Source: Limnohabitans sp. (lineage in GTDB: Bacteria > Pseudomonadota > Gammaproteobacteria > Burkholderiales > Burkholderiaceae_C). Taken from it: a stretch of 9,243 nt of DNA. The notes under the pieces were generated by a model that was not told where the DNA came from, did not search any database, and was given only the letters and a program-made list of their open reading frames with translations. The position numbers and the translations under genes were made by a program. Each line of letters starts with the position of its first letter. Position 1 is the stretch's first letter. The stretch covers positions 1-9,243 of the forward strand of contig JAKFXJ010000087.1 in NCBI GenBank assembly GCA_021731425.1, in the 5' to 3' direction. Below are positions 1-6,714 of this stretch, piece after piece.

Positions 1-45
1 GGTGGTCGCGAAGGCGGTGGCGGCGGCTACGGCTGCGGCTACTGA
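1..45 (+). CDS. C-terminal tail of a glycine-rich protein, probably an RRM-type RNA-binding protein (5' end outside window)
   Basis: Frame 1 reads GGREGGGGGYGCGY followed by TGA at 43-45. A short Gly/Tyr/Arg tail ending this way is typical of the small glycine-rich RNA-binding proteins (one RRM domain plus an RGG/GY-rich tail) common in betaproteobacteria. Such proteins bind single-stranded RNA and are often cold- or stress-induced. Only 14 residues are visible and the RRM domain itself is outside the window, so the family is inferred from composition alone; another Gly-rich protein is possible. A hairpin terminator follows 37 bases after the stop, which supports a real gene end. The gene is convergent with lptC. 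Confidence 0.55.
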   Translation, partial: GGREGGGGGYGCGY

Positions 46-82
46 TCAAGCACCTGTGCTGGGCCTGTCGCCCAGCCTGTCC

Positions 83-105
83 AAAGCCCTGCACTGCAGG
101 GCTTT
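83..105 (+). terminator. Rho-independent-type hairpin after the glycine-rich gene
   Basis: The 23 bases AAAGCCCTGCA-C-TGCAGGGCTTT form a perfect inverted repeat with 11-base arms around one central base, in practice a 9-10 bp GC-rich stem with a small loop. The plus strand continues with GTCGTTTC, a weak T-rich tract. A smaller hairpin (CTGGGC/GCCCAG, 59-75) lies just before it. On the minus strand the T tract is limited to the stem's own TTT, so activity for the incoming lptC transcript is possible but less clear. Confidence 0.75.
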
Positions 106-121
106 GTCGTTTCTGGGGTGT

Positions 122-175
122 GCGCCTTGTAGGTTTCACGCGAACCTGGCGCGACTACCGAACGGGCTAGCCCGT
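122..175. other. Two adjacent inverted repeats between the convergent gene ends
   Basis: At 122-152, GCGCC and AGGTT (separated by a TTGT bulge) pair with AACCTGGCGC around a 7-base loop, giving 10 bp with one bulge. At 162-175, ACGGGCTAGCCCGT is a perfect 14-base palindrome. They sit downstream of lptC on the minus strand and may help end or stabilise that transcript. Neither has a clear T tract, so they are recorded as structure only. Confidence 0.35.
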
Positions 176-220
176 GTTTGCCAGCGGCTGAATCGGGATT
201 GAGTCAGTTTGGCAGACCGC

Positions 221-829
221 TCAAGGCGTCTGACGTGGCGGCAAAACGGCGCGTACCTGGCCCTGCAGTTCGTACTGGCCACTGCGGACATCAAAGTTCA
301 TGGTTTGGGCGCTGAACACATCGCTGCCGCGCATGATGCGCACGGGCTGGTCCGAGACCAGGCGCTCTTCTTGCAGCCAAGCGGTGAGTGCTTCGCCTCG
401 CAGCTCAACACGAGGGCCCTGCTTGTCGGCTTGTCTCACCGCCGTCGCTTCACCGGAGAGGGTCACCTGTTGTTCGGCTTCGCGGGAGATGCCTTTTTTC
501 GCCTGCGCCGTGAGGCGTGTGCCCACCTCGTTTTCGGCCAAGATGCGCACGCCCTCGATGTGCAGGCTTTGTGTCGCCGGGAAGTGGGTGGCGCTTTGAC
601 CGCTGATTTCGCGGGTCAATCGGCCTGAGGCGTCAAAGGATTTGACCGTGAATTGATCGAGTCGGAAATCCGGGTCCTGACGCAACTGGGGGTCGAGGCC
701 GGGCGGGGTCAGTTCAGGCACGCTGCGCACCAGCCACCAACTGCCCAAAGCCAAAATGGCAAACAGGAACAAGGGCAGGTAAATCGTCAACCTGTCCAAG
801 GTGCGGCGCACCCGCGTGAGCAGGTTCAT
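221..829 (-). CDS. lptC: LptC, LPS export periplasmic bridge protein
   Basis: 202 residues, the usual size for LptC. A basic N-terminus is followed by one hydrophobic segment at about residues 15-34, an uncleaved signal anchor placing the protein in the inner membrane with its body in the periplasm. The remainder has the beta-jellyroll style of the family, including the early stretch PDFRLDQFTVKSFDASGRLT (residues 53-72) and the later SLHIEGVRI (88-96). LptC binds the LptBFG transporter and passes LPS to LptA on its way to the outer membrane. Its ATG overlaps the kdsC stop as ATGA (826-829), which indicates translational coupling at the end of the kdsD-kdsC-lptC operon. Unlike the enterobacterial order, no lptA or lptB follows; the next gene is convergent. 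The sequence is divergent, as is normal for LptC, but size, topology and context agree. Confidence 0.9.
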   Translation of the reverse strand: MNLLTRVRRTLDRLTIYLPLFLFAILALGSWWLVRSVPELTPPGLDPQLRQDPDFRLDQFTVKSFDASGRLTREISGQSATHFPATQSLHIEGVRILAENEVGTRLTAQAKKGISREAEQQVTLSGEATAVRQADKQGPRVELRGEALTAWLQEERLVSDQPVRIMRGSDVFSAQTMNFDVRSGQYELQGQVRAVLPPRQTP

Positions 830-1413
830 GCCGATGCGCCTGGGTGATCGTTCACCCCCACTTGCGCGAGCAAGGCGGCATAGTGCCCGCCCGCCACCAG
901 CAACAGGTCACAAAAGGCGCGGGCCGCGCCTTCTCCACCGCGCTCGGCGGTGGTGTGGTGGGCCAAGGCTTTGGCCTGGGCATGGGCATTGGCCGGGGCG
1001 CAAGCAAAAGCGGCGCGTTGCATCACGGGCAAATCGGGCCAGTCATCACCGATGGCGGCCGCTTGGGACCAGCTCAGATTCAATTCGCTCAAAAAGGCTT
1101 CGGCCGCCGGGCGCTTGTCTTCGGTGCCAAAGCGGGCGTGGGTGATGCCCAGCGCCTTCAGGCGCAGGCGCAGCGGTGCCGAGTCACGCCCCGTGATGAC
1201 CACAGGCGTGATGCCCGCCTTTTGCAGCAGCTTCAAGCCTTGGCCATCGAGCGTGTTGAAGCGCTTGAGGGTCTCGCCGCTTTCCGAAAAATACAGGCCG
1301 CCATCGGTCAGCACGCCATCGATGTCGAAAAAGGCCACACGAATGCCTTGAGCTTGCAGCAGCAATTCGGGCGGGTAGTGCAAGGCCGGTGTGAGTGCTT
1401 GGAGGGCTGGCAT
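826..1413 (-). CDS. kdsC: KdsC, 3-deoxy-D-manno-octulosonate 8-phosphate phosphatase (HAD family)
   Basis: 195 residues, close to the usual KdsC length. It removes the phosphate from Kdo-8-phosphate to give Kdo, the sugar joining lipid A to the LPS core, in the cytosol. HAD motif I is DIDGVLTDG at residues 30-38, with Asp30 as the expected nucleophile and Asp32 as the acid/base. Motif II is TGRDS (74-78), Lys99 fits motif III, and GDDWPDL (121-127) is the Mg2+-binding motif IV. There is no cap-domain insertion, as expected for the C0-type HAD enzymes that act as tetramers. The start ATG lies one base after the kdsD stop and the stop overlaps the lptC start, so the three genes form one transcript. 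The neighbouring KdsD makes this assignment much safer than a generic HAD call. Confidence 0.95.
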   Translation of the reverse strand: MPALQALTPALHYPPELLLQAQGIRVAFFDIDGVLTDGGLYFSESGETLKRFNTLDGQGLKLLQKAGITPVVITGRDSAPLRLRLKALGITHARFGTEDKRPAAEAFLSELNLSWSQAAAIGDDWPDLPVMQRAAFACAPANAHAQAKALAHHTTAERGGEGAARAFCDLLLVAGGHYAALLAQVGVNDHPGASA

Positions 1414-1414
1414 T

Positions 1415-2401
1415 TCAGATCACCTTGGCCCGCATCAGGTCGTTGGAGTTGATGGCGCCGCACAGCAGGCCCTGCGCGTCCACCACCAAGATGCTGGTGA
1501 TGCGGTTGAGCTCCATCATCTCGGCGGCTTCGACGGCCAGCGCGTCGTGGCGGATGGTGCGCGGATTAGGATGCATGACCTCTCGGGCACACAAGCTACG
1601 CAGGTCCACCCCTTTTTCAATCAAACGGCGCAAATCGCCATCGGTGAACACGCCCAGCACGCGGCCATCCGAATCCGTGACCGAGGTGGCGCCCAGGCCT
1701 TTGGTGCTCATCTCACGCATGAGGGCGGTGAATTCGGCATCCGGCCCGACTTGCGGCACCTCGTCACCTTTGCGCATCACATCGGCCACATGCGTGAGCA
1801 GCTTGCGGCCCAAGGAGCCGCCCGGGTGCGAGCGGGCAAAGTCTTCGGGTTTGAAGCCCCGGGCATCGAGCAGGGCCACCGCCAACGCGTCGCCCATGGC
1901 CAGCTGGGCCGTGGTGCTGGCCGTGGGAGCCAAATTCAGGGGGCAGGCTTCTTTGTCGACCGAGCAGTCGAGCACCACATCAGCATGGCGGGCCAAGGAA
2001 GACTGCAGGCCGCCGGTTAGCGCGATCAAGGGCACGCCCTGACGCTTGAGCACGGGCAAGATGGCGATCAGCTCGTCACTTTCGCCGCTGTTGGAGATGG
2101 CCAAGACCACGTCCACGGTTTTGATCATGCCCAGGTCGCCGTGACTGGCCTCACCGGGGTGGACAAACATGGCGGGGGTGCCTGTCGAAGCCAACGTGGC
2201 GGCAATTTTGCGGCCAATGTGCCCGCTTTTGCCCATGCCGGTGACCACCACGCGCCCTTGCACAGCCAGCACCATGTTCACGGCCTGGACGAAGCGCTCG
2301 TCCAGCCGGTCTTTCAATCGGAGCAAGGCGGCGGCCTCGATGTCGAGGGTTTCGCGGGCGAGCTGCAGGGTGTGGTCGGAATGGGCAAGCATGGTGGGCA
2401 T
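1415..2401 (-). CDS. kdsD: KdsD, D-arabinose 5-phosphate isomerase (KpsF/GutQ family)
   Basis: 328 residues from this start, the same length as E. coli KdsD. It converts D-ribulose 5-phosphate to D-arabinose 5-phosphate, the first step committed to Kdo synthesis. An N-terminal SIS sugar-isomerase domain carries GMGKSGHIGRK (55-65), ISNSGES (102-108) and SHPGG with His192, the position of the catalytic His in the family. Two CBS domains follow at about 205-263 and 272-325. It is the first gene of the kdsD-kdsC-lptC operon. The start is uncertain: the frame is open back to 2491, but that part has no family resemblance. ATGs at 2401 and 2392 are both reasonable and neither has a Shine-Dalgarno. 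The later one would give 325 residues and lies 7 bases downstream of a TAAAAT hexamer. KpsF and GutQ are paralogues of the same activity, and the context with kdsC favours KdsD. Confidence 0.94.
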   Translation of the reverse strand: MPTMLAHSDHTLQLARETLDIEAAALLRLKDRLDERFVQAVNMVLAVQGRVVVTGMGKSGHIGRKIAATLASTGTPAMFVHPGEASHGDLGMIKTVDVVLAISNSGESDELIAILPVLKRQGVPLIALTGGLQSSLARHADVVLDCSVDKEACPLNLAPTASTTAQLAMGDALAVALLDARGFKPEDFARSHPGGSLGRKLLTHVADVMRKGDEVPQVGPDAEFTALMREMSTKGLGATSVTDSDGRVLGVFTDGDLRRLIEKGVDLRSLCAREVMHPNPRTIRHDALAVEAAEMMELNRITSILVVDAQGLLCGAINSNDLMRAKVI

Positions 2402-2405
2402 TTTA
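2393..2405 (-). promoter_or_regulatory. Candidate -10 element for kdsD, spaced for a leaderless start
   Basis: On the minus strand TAAAAT (2405 to 2400, 5 of 6 matches to TATAAT) is followed by 7 bases and then the ATG at 2392-2390. That spacing would put the transcript start at or next to the ATG. It overlaps the alternative ATG at 2401-2399, which would then lie upstream of the transcript start. No convincing -35 is visible. This is a pattern match only. Confidence 0.3.
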
Positions 2406-2498
2406 TCGGGCAGCGTGGCAGGCCCCACCATGGGCGTGTTCAAGCACTCGCCCGGTCGAGAACACATCGGCGGCCAGGCCACACGGGTCACACGCGCT

Positions 2499-2507
2499 TG
2501 TTACCAT
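2499..2507 (+). promoter_or_regulatory. Candidate extended -10 element for the CPA2 antiporter gene
   Basis: TG-T-TACCAT matches an extended -10 (TGN followed by 4 of 6 consensus bases) and ends 6 bases before the ATG at 2514. No Shine-Dalgarno lies between it and the ATG and no good -35 is visible. If used, transcription would begin at about the start codon, giving a leaderless or nearly leaderless mRNA. Confidence 0.35.
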
Positions 2508-2513
2508 TGGTGC

Positions 2514-4499
2514 ATGAGCGCTTTGGAGTTGACCCTGTTGTATTTGCTGGCCGCCGTGCTGGGCGTGGTGGGCTGCCGCATGCTCAAGCTGCCGCCCATG
2601 CTGGGCTATCTGGCGGTGGGTGTGGTGATTGGCCCCAACGCCTTGGCGCTGGCACAAAACTCCGAAGGCGTGAAACACCTGGCCGAGTTCGGCGTGGTGT
2701 TTTTGATGTTTGTGATCGGGCTCGAATTCAACCTGCCCAAGTTGCGCTCCATGCGCAAGCATGTGTTTGGCCTGGGCCTGTTGCAGGTGCTGCTCACGCT
2801 GGTGATCGTGACGGTGTTCTCCTTGTTTGTGGCCACCTTGGCGCCCACGCTGTGGAAGATGGAGTGGCAAACCGCGCTCGCGCTGTCGAGCGCCATGGCC
2901 ATGAGCAGCACAGCGATTGTGATCAAACTGGTGGCCGACCGGCTGGAGCTGGAATCTGAGCACGGCAAGCGGGTGGTGGGTGTGTTGCTGTTTCAGGATT
3001 TGGCGGTGGTGCCCCTGATTGTGATGATCCCGGCCCTCAGCGCCCCCGCTGACCAGATGCTCACCGCTTTGATGATGGCCGCGCTCAAAGCCACCGTCTT
3101 GATCACCTTGCTGATGACAGGCGGTCAACGTGTGATGCGTTGGTGGCTGACCCTGGTGGCGCGTCGAAAGAGCGAGGAACTGTTTGTGCTCAACCTGCTG
3201 TTGGTCACTTTGGGGCTGGCCTGGATCACCGAGCTGGCGGGCCTGAGCCTGGCGCTGGGGGCCTTCATTGCGGGCATGCTGATTTCCGAGACCGAATACA
3301 AACACCAGGTGGAGCTGGACATCCGGCCTTTCCATGACGTTTTGCTGGGCCTGTTTTTCATCACCATTGGCATGATGTTGGACTGGCACATTGTGGTCGA
3401 GCGCTGGCCTTTGGTGCTGATCCTGACCACCTTGCCGGTCTTGTTCAAACTGGTGTTGGTGACGGCCCTGGCCAAGCTGACGGGCGCGACTAACGGAGTT
3501 TCCTTACGCACCGGTTTGTACCTCGCCCAAGCGGGTGAATTCGGTTTTGTCTTGCTCACCCTGGGTGCGCAGAGCAACATCATCCCACCGGCCTTGCTCA
3601 ACCCGGTGTTGGCCAGCATGGTGCTGTCGATGATGGCCACGCCTTTCATCATCATGCACAGCGACCGCATCGTGCTCAAAGTGGTGGCCAGCGAGTGGTT
3701 GCAGCAGTCTTTGCAAATGACCACCATCGCCCGCAAGTCGATCAACACCAGCAAGCACGTCATCATTTGTGGCTACGGGCGTTGCGGCCAGAATCTGGCC
3801 CGCATGCTCGAAAAGGAAAACATCCCTTACATGGCACTCGACCTGGACCCCGATCGGGTGCGCCAAGCGGCCGCTGCCGGAGATTCGGTCGTGTTTGGAG
3901 ATGCCGCACGCTTGCAGTCACTCATGGCCGCAGGCTTGGCCCGCGCCAGCGCGGTGGTGATCACGTATCTGGATGTGCCCGCCGCCATGAAGGTCCTCGA
4001 CCACACCCACAGCCATGCGCCGCAAGTGCCGGTGATTGTGCGCACCACAGACGACCTCGATCTGGAAAAGCTGCAGCTCGCTGGTGCAACCGAGGTGGTG
4101 CCCGAGGCGCTCGAGGGCTCGCTCATGCTGGCCAGCCATGCGCTGGCCTTGGTGGGTGTGCCCATGCGCCGTGTGATCCGCATCGTGCAAGACCAGCGCG
4201 ATGCCCGCTACAACCTGCTGCGCGGTTACTTCCATGGTGCCGATGACGACACGCTGGAAGAAATTGACCACGAGCGCTTGACCACCGTGGGCCTGCCCAT
4301 GGCCTCGCCTTGGTTGGGCAAACAGATCCAAGACCTGGCTTTTCACGCCATGGGGGTGCGTGTGGTCAACCTGCGCCGCGCCAACGGCCAGCCCGAAACC
4401 GTTGGCGATGACTCCGTGCTGCATCCGGGCGACACGCTGGTGCTGTCGGGCAAATCCCAAACCTTGGCCGTGGCCGAAGAAAAACTCCTGAGAGGTTGA
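2514..4499 (+). CDS. CPA2-family cation/proton antiporter, KefB/KefC-like, with RCK domains
   Basis: 661 residues. Residues 1-385 form a Na+/H+-exchanger-type membrane domain with many hydrophobic helices. It contains LLFQDLAVVP (158-167), the conserved QD motif of CPA2 transport cores, and a loop after the EYKH sequence (261-270) resembling the acidic regulatory loop of KefC. Residues about 414-530 are a TrkA-N/RCK Rossmann domain with GYGRCG (420-425) and an acidic residue near 443-445, expected to bind NAD(H) or another nucleotide. About 575-660 is a TrkA-C/RCK-C domain. The likely role is K+ (or Na+) efflux against protons at the inner membrane. An RCK-C domain is absent from E. coli KefC, so glutathione gating should not be assumed, and no kefF/kefG-like partner is nearby. 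The start at 2514 follows the first membrane helix; the longer frame back to 2169 is antisense to kdsD. It is probably co-transcribed with apt, 3 bases downstream. Confidence 0.92.
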   Translation: MSALELTLLYLLAAVLGVVGCRMLKLPPMLGYLAVGVVIGPNALALAQNSEGVKHLAEFGVVFLMFVIGLEFNLPKLRSMRKHVFGLGLLQVLLTLVIVTVFSLFVATLAPTLWKMEWQTALALSSAMAMSSTAIVIKLVADRLELESEHGKRVVGVLLFQDLAVVPLIVMIPALSAPADQMLTALMMAALKATVLITLLMTGGQRVMRWWLTLVARRKSEELFVLNLLLVTLGLAWITELAGLSLALGAFIAGMLISETEYKHQVELDIRPFHDVLLGLFFITIGMMLDWHIVVERWPLVLILTTLPVLFKLVLVTALAKLTGATNGVSLRTGLYLAQAGEFGFVLLTLGAQSNIIPPALLNPVLASMVLSMMATPFIIMHSDRIVLKVVASEWLQQSLQMTTIARKSINTSKHVIICGYGRCGQNLARMLEKENIPYMALDLDPDRVRQAAAAGDSVVFGDAARLQSLMAAGLARASAVVITYLDVPAAMKVLDHTHSHAPQVPVIVRTTDDLDLEKLQLAGATEVVPEALEGSLMLASHALALVGVPMRRVIRIVQDQRDARYNLLRGYFHGADDDTLEEIDHERLTTVGLPMASPWLGKQIQDLAFHAMGVRVVNLRRANGQPETVGDDSVLHPGDTLVLSGKSQTLAVAEEKLLRG

Positions 4500-4502
4500 G
4501 GC

Positions 4503-5057
4503 ATGGACGATTTGAACGTCAACGATTATTTGAAAAGCCACATCCGCACCGTGCCCGACTGGCCTGCGCCGGGTGTGCAGTTCCGCGACATCACGCCGCT
4601 CTTACAAGACCCGCGCGTGTTCCGTGTGCTGATCGACGCCTTTGTGCACCGCTACATGCACCCGGCATTGCGACCAGACGTGGTGGCCGGGCTCGATGCA
4701 CGGGGTTTCATTTTGGGATCGGTGGTGGCCTACGAGCTGGGGCTGGGTTTTGTGCCCATCCGCAAAAAAGGCAAACTGCCCTTCACCACCGTGGAAGAAA
4801 CCTACGAGCTGGAATACGGCAGCGCCACCGTGGAGCTGCACACCGACGCGGTCAAACCCGGCCAGCGGGTGCTGCTGATCGATGACCTGATCGCCACGGG
4901 CGGGACCATGATGGCGGGTAAAAAACTGCTCGAAAAACTCGGCGCCACCGTGATCGAAGGCGCCGCCATTGTGGATTTGCCCGAATTGGGCGGGTCTGAG
5001 CGCATACAAGCCACCGGCTTGAAACTGTTCACCCTGGTGTCTTTCGAGGGGCATTGA
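4503..5057 (+). CDS. apt: Adenine phosphoribosyltransferase
   Basis: 184 residues, the usual size for Apt. It condenses adenine with PRPP to give AMP and pyrophosphate in the cytosol (purine salvage). [12 protein letters not shown] (23-34) and GLDARGF (63-69) are family signatures. RKKGKLP (87-93) is the flexible catalytic loop region, and [13 protein letters not shown] (123-135) is the PRPP-binding motif with its two acidic residues. The start is supported by AGAGG at 4491-4495, 7 bases upstream and inside the end of the antiporter gene, so the two genes are likely translated from one mRNA. The downstream gap to the cupin gene is 78 bases and may hold a separate promoter. The pairing with an ion antiporter has no obvious metabolic logic. 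Confidence 0.97.
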   Translation: MDDLNVNDYLKSHIRTVPDWPAPGVQFRDITPLLQDPRVFRVLIDAFVHRYMHPALRPDVVAGLDARGFILGSVVAYELGLGFVPIRKKGKLPFTTVEETYELEYGSATVELHTDAVKPGQRVLLIDDLIATGGTMMAGKKLLEKLGATVIEGAAIVDLPELGGSERIQATGLKLFTLVSFEGH

Positions 5058-5135
5058 AGGCTGTCACGCGCGGCGCTGACAAGTCACTTGAGGCGGCATA
5101 AGCTGGGGGTTTTCCACTTGGCCCAAGACTGCCCC

Positions 5136-5672
5136 ATGAGCTCAAACCACACGCCGCCAGCGGCCTCCGACGACCGCGTGCCTTATGCCAAACCCCAGCC
5201 TTGGGGCATGGCCCCCGACATGGTGGTGCACGACGTGCAGACCGAAGACGAACGCCTGTGGGCCCCCGTCGCTCCAGGCATCTGGTCGCGCCCACTGCAC
5301 CTGAACGTGACGGGCGGTTTTTATGTCCACCTGCTGAAAGTCAAGCGCTCGGGCCTGCTGCAGCGCCACCGACATTCCGGCATAGTGCATGCGCATGTGC
5401 TGCGCGGCAAATGGCTCTATCTGGAACACGACTGGGTGGCCGAAGAAGGCAGCTATGTGTTTGAACCTCCGGGCGAAACCCACACCCTGGTGGTGCCCGA
5501 CGATTGCCAGGACATGGTGACCATGTTCACCGTGCACGGCGCCCTGATGTACGTGGACACCCAAGGCAATGCCACCGGCTACGACGACGTGTTCACCCGC
5601 ATCGAGAAGTACCGCGCCCACTTTGAGGCCGTGGGTTTGGGCGCGGATTATGTGAAGACCTTTATGCGCTGA
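5136..5672 (+). CDS. Cupin-fold protein of the 2,4'-dihydroxyacetophenone dioxygenase-like family
   Basis: 178 residues from the ATG at 5136, a single-domain cupin. Metal ligands are visible as HRH (His78 and His80) and PGETH (His116), with Glu97 in WLYLEHDW. The Glu usual in the first cupin motif is absent, so a three-His site for iron is expected. The layout matches 2,4'-dihydroxyacetophenone dioxygenases, which cleave the aromatic ketone side chain to 4-hydroxybenzoate and formate. Most members of this family are uncharacterised and the real substrate is not established; acetylacetone-cleaving cupins are another relative. No other aromatic catabolism gene is nearby on this strand. The frame continues upstream to a TTG at 5088, but that extension looks non-coding. 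A weak promoter-like pair (CTGACA at 5076, TAAGCT at 5099, spacing 17) lies in the 78-base gap after apt. No clear Shine-Dalgarno is seen. The gene ends 19 bases before a strong terminator. Confidence 0.75.
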   Translation: MSSNHTPPAASDDRVPYAKPQPWGMAPDMVVHDVQTEDERLWAPVAPGIWSRPLHLNVTGGFYVHLLKVKRSGLLQRHRHSGIVHAHVLRGKWLYLEHDWVAEEGSYVFEPPGETHTLVVPDDCQDMVTMFTVHGALMYVDTQGNATGYDDVFTRIEKYRAHFEAVGLGADYVKTFMR

Positions 5673-5691
5673 GACGCTGATTTCGGACAAG

Positions 5692-5720
5692 AAAAAACCG
5701 CCCCTGTGGGCGGTTTTTTT
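5692..5720. terminator. Bidirectional Rho-independent terminator
   Basis: Six A, then CCGCCC, a CTGT loop, GGGCGG and seven T. The stem is GC-rich and perfect, with a T tract on the plus strand and, through the A run, on the minus strand. It lies between the cupin gene stop (5672) and the livM stop (5751) and can end both convergent transcripts. Confidence 0.93.
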
Positions 5721-5727
5721 CTGGAAG

Positions 5728-5743
5728 CCTCACCGCAGTGAGG
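5728..5743 (-). other. Small hairpin after livM, before the main terminator
   Basis: CCTCAC-CGCA-GTGAGG forms a 6 bp stem with a 4-base loop, 7 bases downstream of the livM stop on the minus strand. It lacks its own T tract. It may protect the 3' end of the transporter mRNA; this is inferred from position only. Confidence 0.4.
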
Positions 5744-5750
5744 TGCTGCA

Positions 5751-6710
5751 TCAGAGTGGTTTCTTCAGCCAATGGGCGATTTCGCCAATGATGCCTCGGC
5801 GGAAAGCCAGCACGCAGATCACAAAGATCACACCCTGAATGATGGTCACCCATGCTCCAAACTGCGCCAGATAGTTTTGCATGCTGACGATCACGGCTGC
5901 GCCCACCACGGGCCCAAACAAGGTGCCCAAACCGCCTAGGAGCGTCATCAACACCACCTCGCCCGACATGGACCAATGCACGTCGGTGAGAGAGGCCAGC
6001 TGGAACACCAGCGACTTGGTGGCACCGGCAGTGCCTGCCAACGCGCCCGAGATGACAAAAGCGATCAGCTTGAACATGTCGGTGTCGTAACCCAGCGAAA
6101 TCGCACGGTCTTGGTTTTCGCGGATGGCCTTGAGGATCTGGCCAAAGGGCGAATAAATAATGCGCCAGATCAGGGCAAAGCCAGCCAGAAAGATCGCCAA
6201 CACAAACCCATACATGGCCGAGTTATCGGACAAATCGAACACCCCAAACAACTTGCCCCGAGGCACCGACTGGATGCCGTCCTCGCCGCCTGTGAAAGGC
6301 GTTTGCAGATAGAAGAAGAACACCATTTGCGAAAACGCCAAGGTGATCATGGCGAAGTAAATGCCTTGTCGGCGAATGGCCAACATGCCCGTGACCAGCG
6401 CCAGCAAGCCGGAACAAGCTGTGGCAAACAACACGGCCAACTCCGGGTTCCAGCCCCAGACTTTGGCCGCATGGGCTGCGGCATAACCTGCGGTACCCAA
6501 AAACATGGCGTGGCCAAAAGACAGCAGGCCACCAAAACCGATCAGCAGGTTGAAGGCGCAAGCAAACAAGGCAAAGCACATGACCTTCATCAGGAAGATG
6601 GGGTACACCCAGATCGGGGCAATGACCAAGACCAGCACCATGATGGCAAAGGCCACCCACTGGTGGGTGAACGACTGGGTCTTGAGTGTGGGGGTCGAGA
6701 CAGTGGTCAT
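5751..6710 (-). CDS. livM: LivM-type permease of a branched-chain amino acid family ABC transporter
   Basis: 319 residues, strongly hydrophobic, with about eight to ten membrane helices. GFGGLLSFGHAMFLG (58-72) is the conserved early LivM motif. The cytoplasmic coupling loop lies at about 195-220 (AIRENQDRAISLGYDTDMFK), followed by SGALAGTAGA (221-230). Near the C-terminus LLGGLGTLFGPVVGA (257-271) is also typical. It pairs with LivH as the second channel subunit in the inner membrane, powered by LivG and LivF. It starts 4 bases after the livH stop and is the last gene of the operon, followed by a terminator. Liv-family permeases also serve transporters for aromatic acids, amides or urea, so the symbol denotes family, not substrate. 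Confidence 0.92.
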   Translation of the reverse strand: MTTVSTPTLKTQSFTHQWVAFAIMVLVLVIAPIWVYPIFLMKVMCFALFACAFNLLIGFGGLLSFGHAMFLGTAGYAAAHAAKVWGWNPELAVLFATACSGLLALVTGMLAIRRQGIYFAMITLAFSQMVFFFYLQTPFTGGEDGIQSVPRGKLFGVFDLSDNSAMYGFVLAIFLAGFALIWRIIYSPFGQILKAIRENQDRAISLGYDTDMFKLIAFVISGALAGTAGATKSLVFQLASLTDVHWSMSGEVVLMTLLGGLGTLFGPVVGAAVIVSMQNYLAQFGAWVTIIQGVIFVICVLAFRRGIIGEIAHWLKKPL

Positions 6711-6714
6711 GGTC

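Noticed and set aside
2402..2491. 30-residue N-terminal extension of KdsD back to 2491
   Set aside because: The residues are Pro/Met/Cys-rich and unlike KdsD. The region is the divergent intergenic space holding candidate promoters.
2169..2513. N-terminal extension of the antiporter frame upstream of 2514
   Set aside because: It runs antisense through the kdsD coding region and has low-complexity composition. The membrane domain starts properly at 2514.
2403..3389. 328-residue open frame on the minus strand antisense to the antiporter
   Set aside because: Translation is dominated by His and Gln, the complement of hydrophobic codons in the membrane domain. It has no family features and no ribosome binding site.
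3695..4246. Overlapping 183-residue frame on the plus strand inside the antiporter RCK domain
   Set aside because: Arg/Ala/Pro/Gly-rich out-of-frame shadow. The in-frame product has the GYGRCG nucleotide-binding domain across this stretch.
5088..5135. TTG start adding 16 residues to the cupin
   Set aside because: No ribosome binding site was seen, the extra residues do not resemble the family, and the ATG at 5136 gives a normal length.
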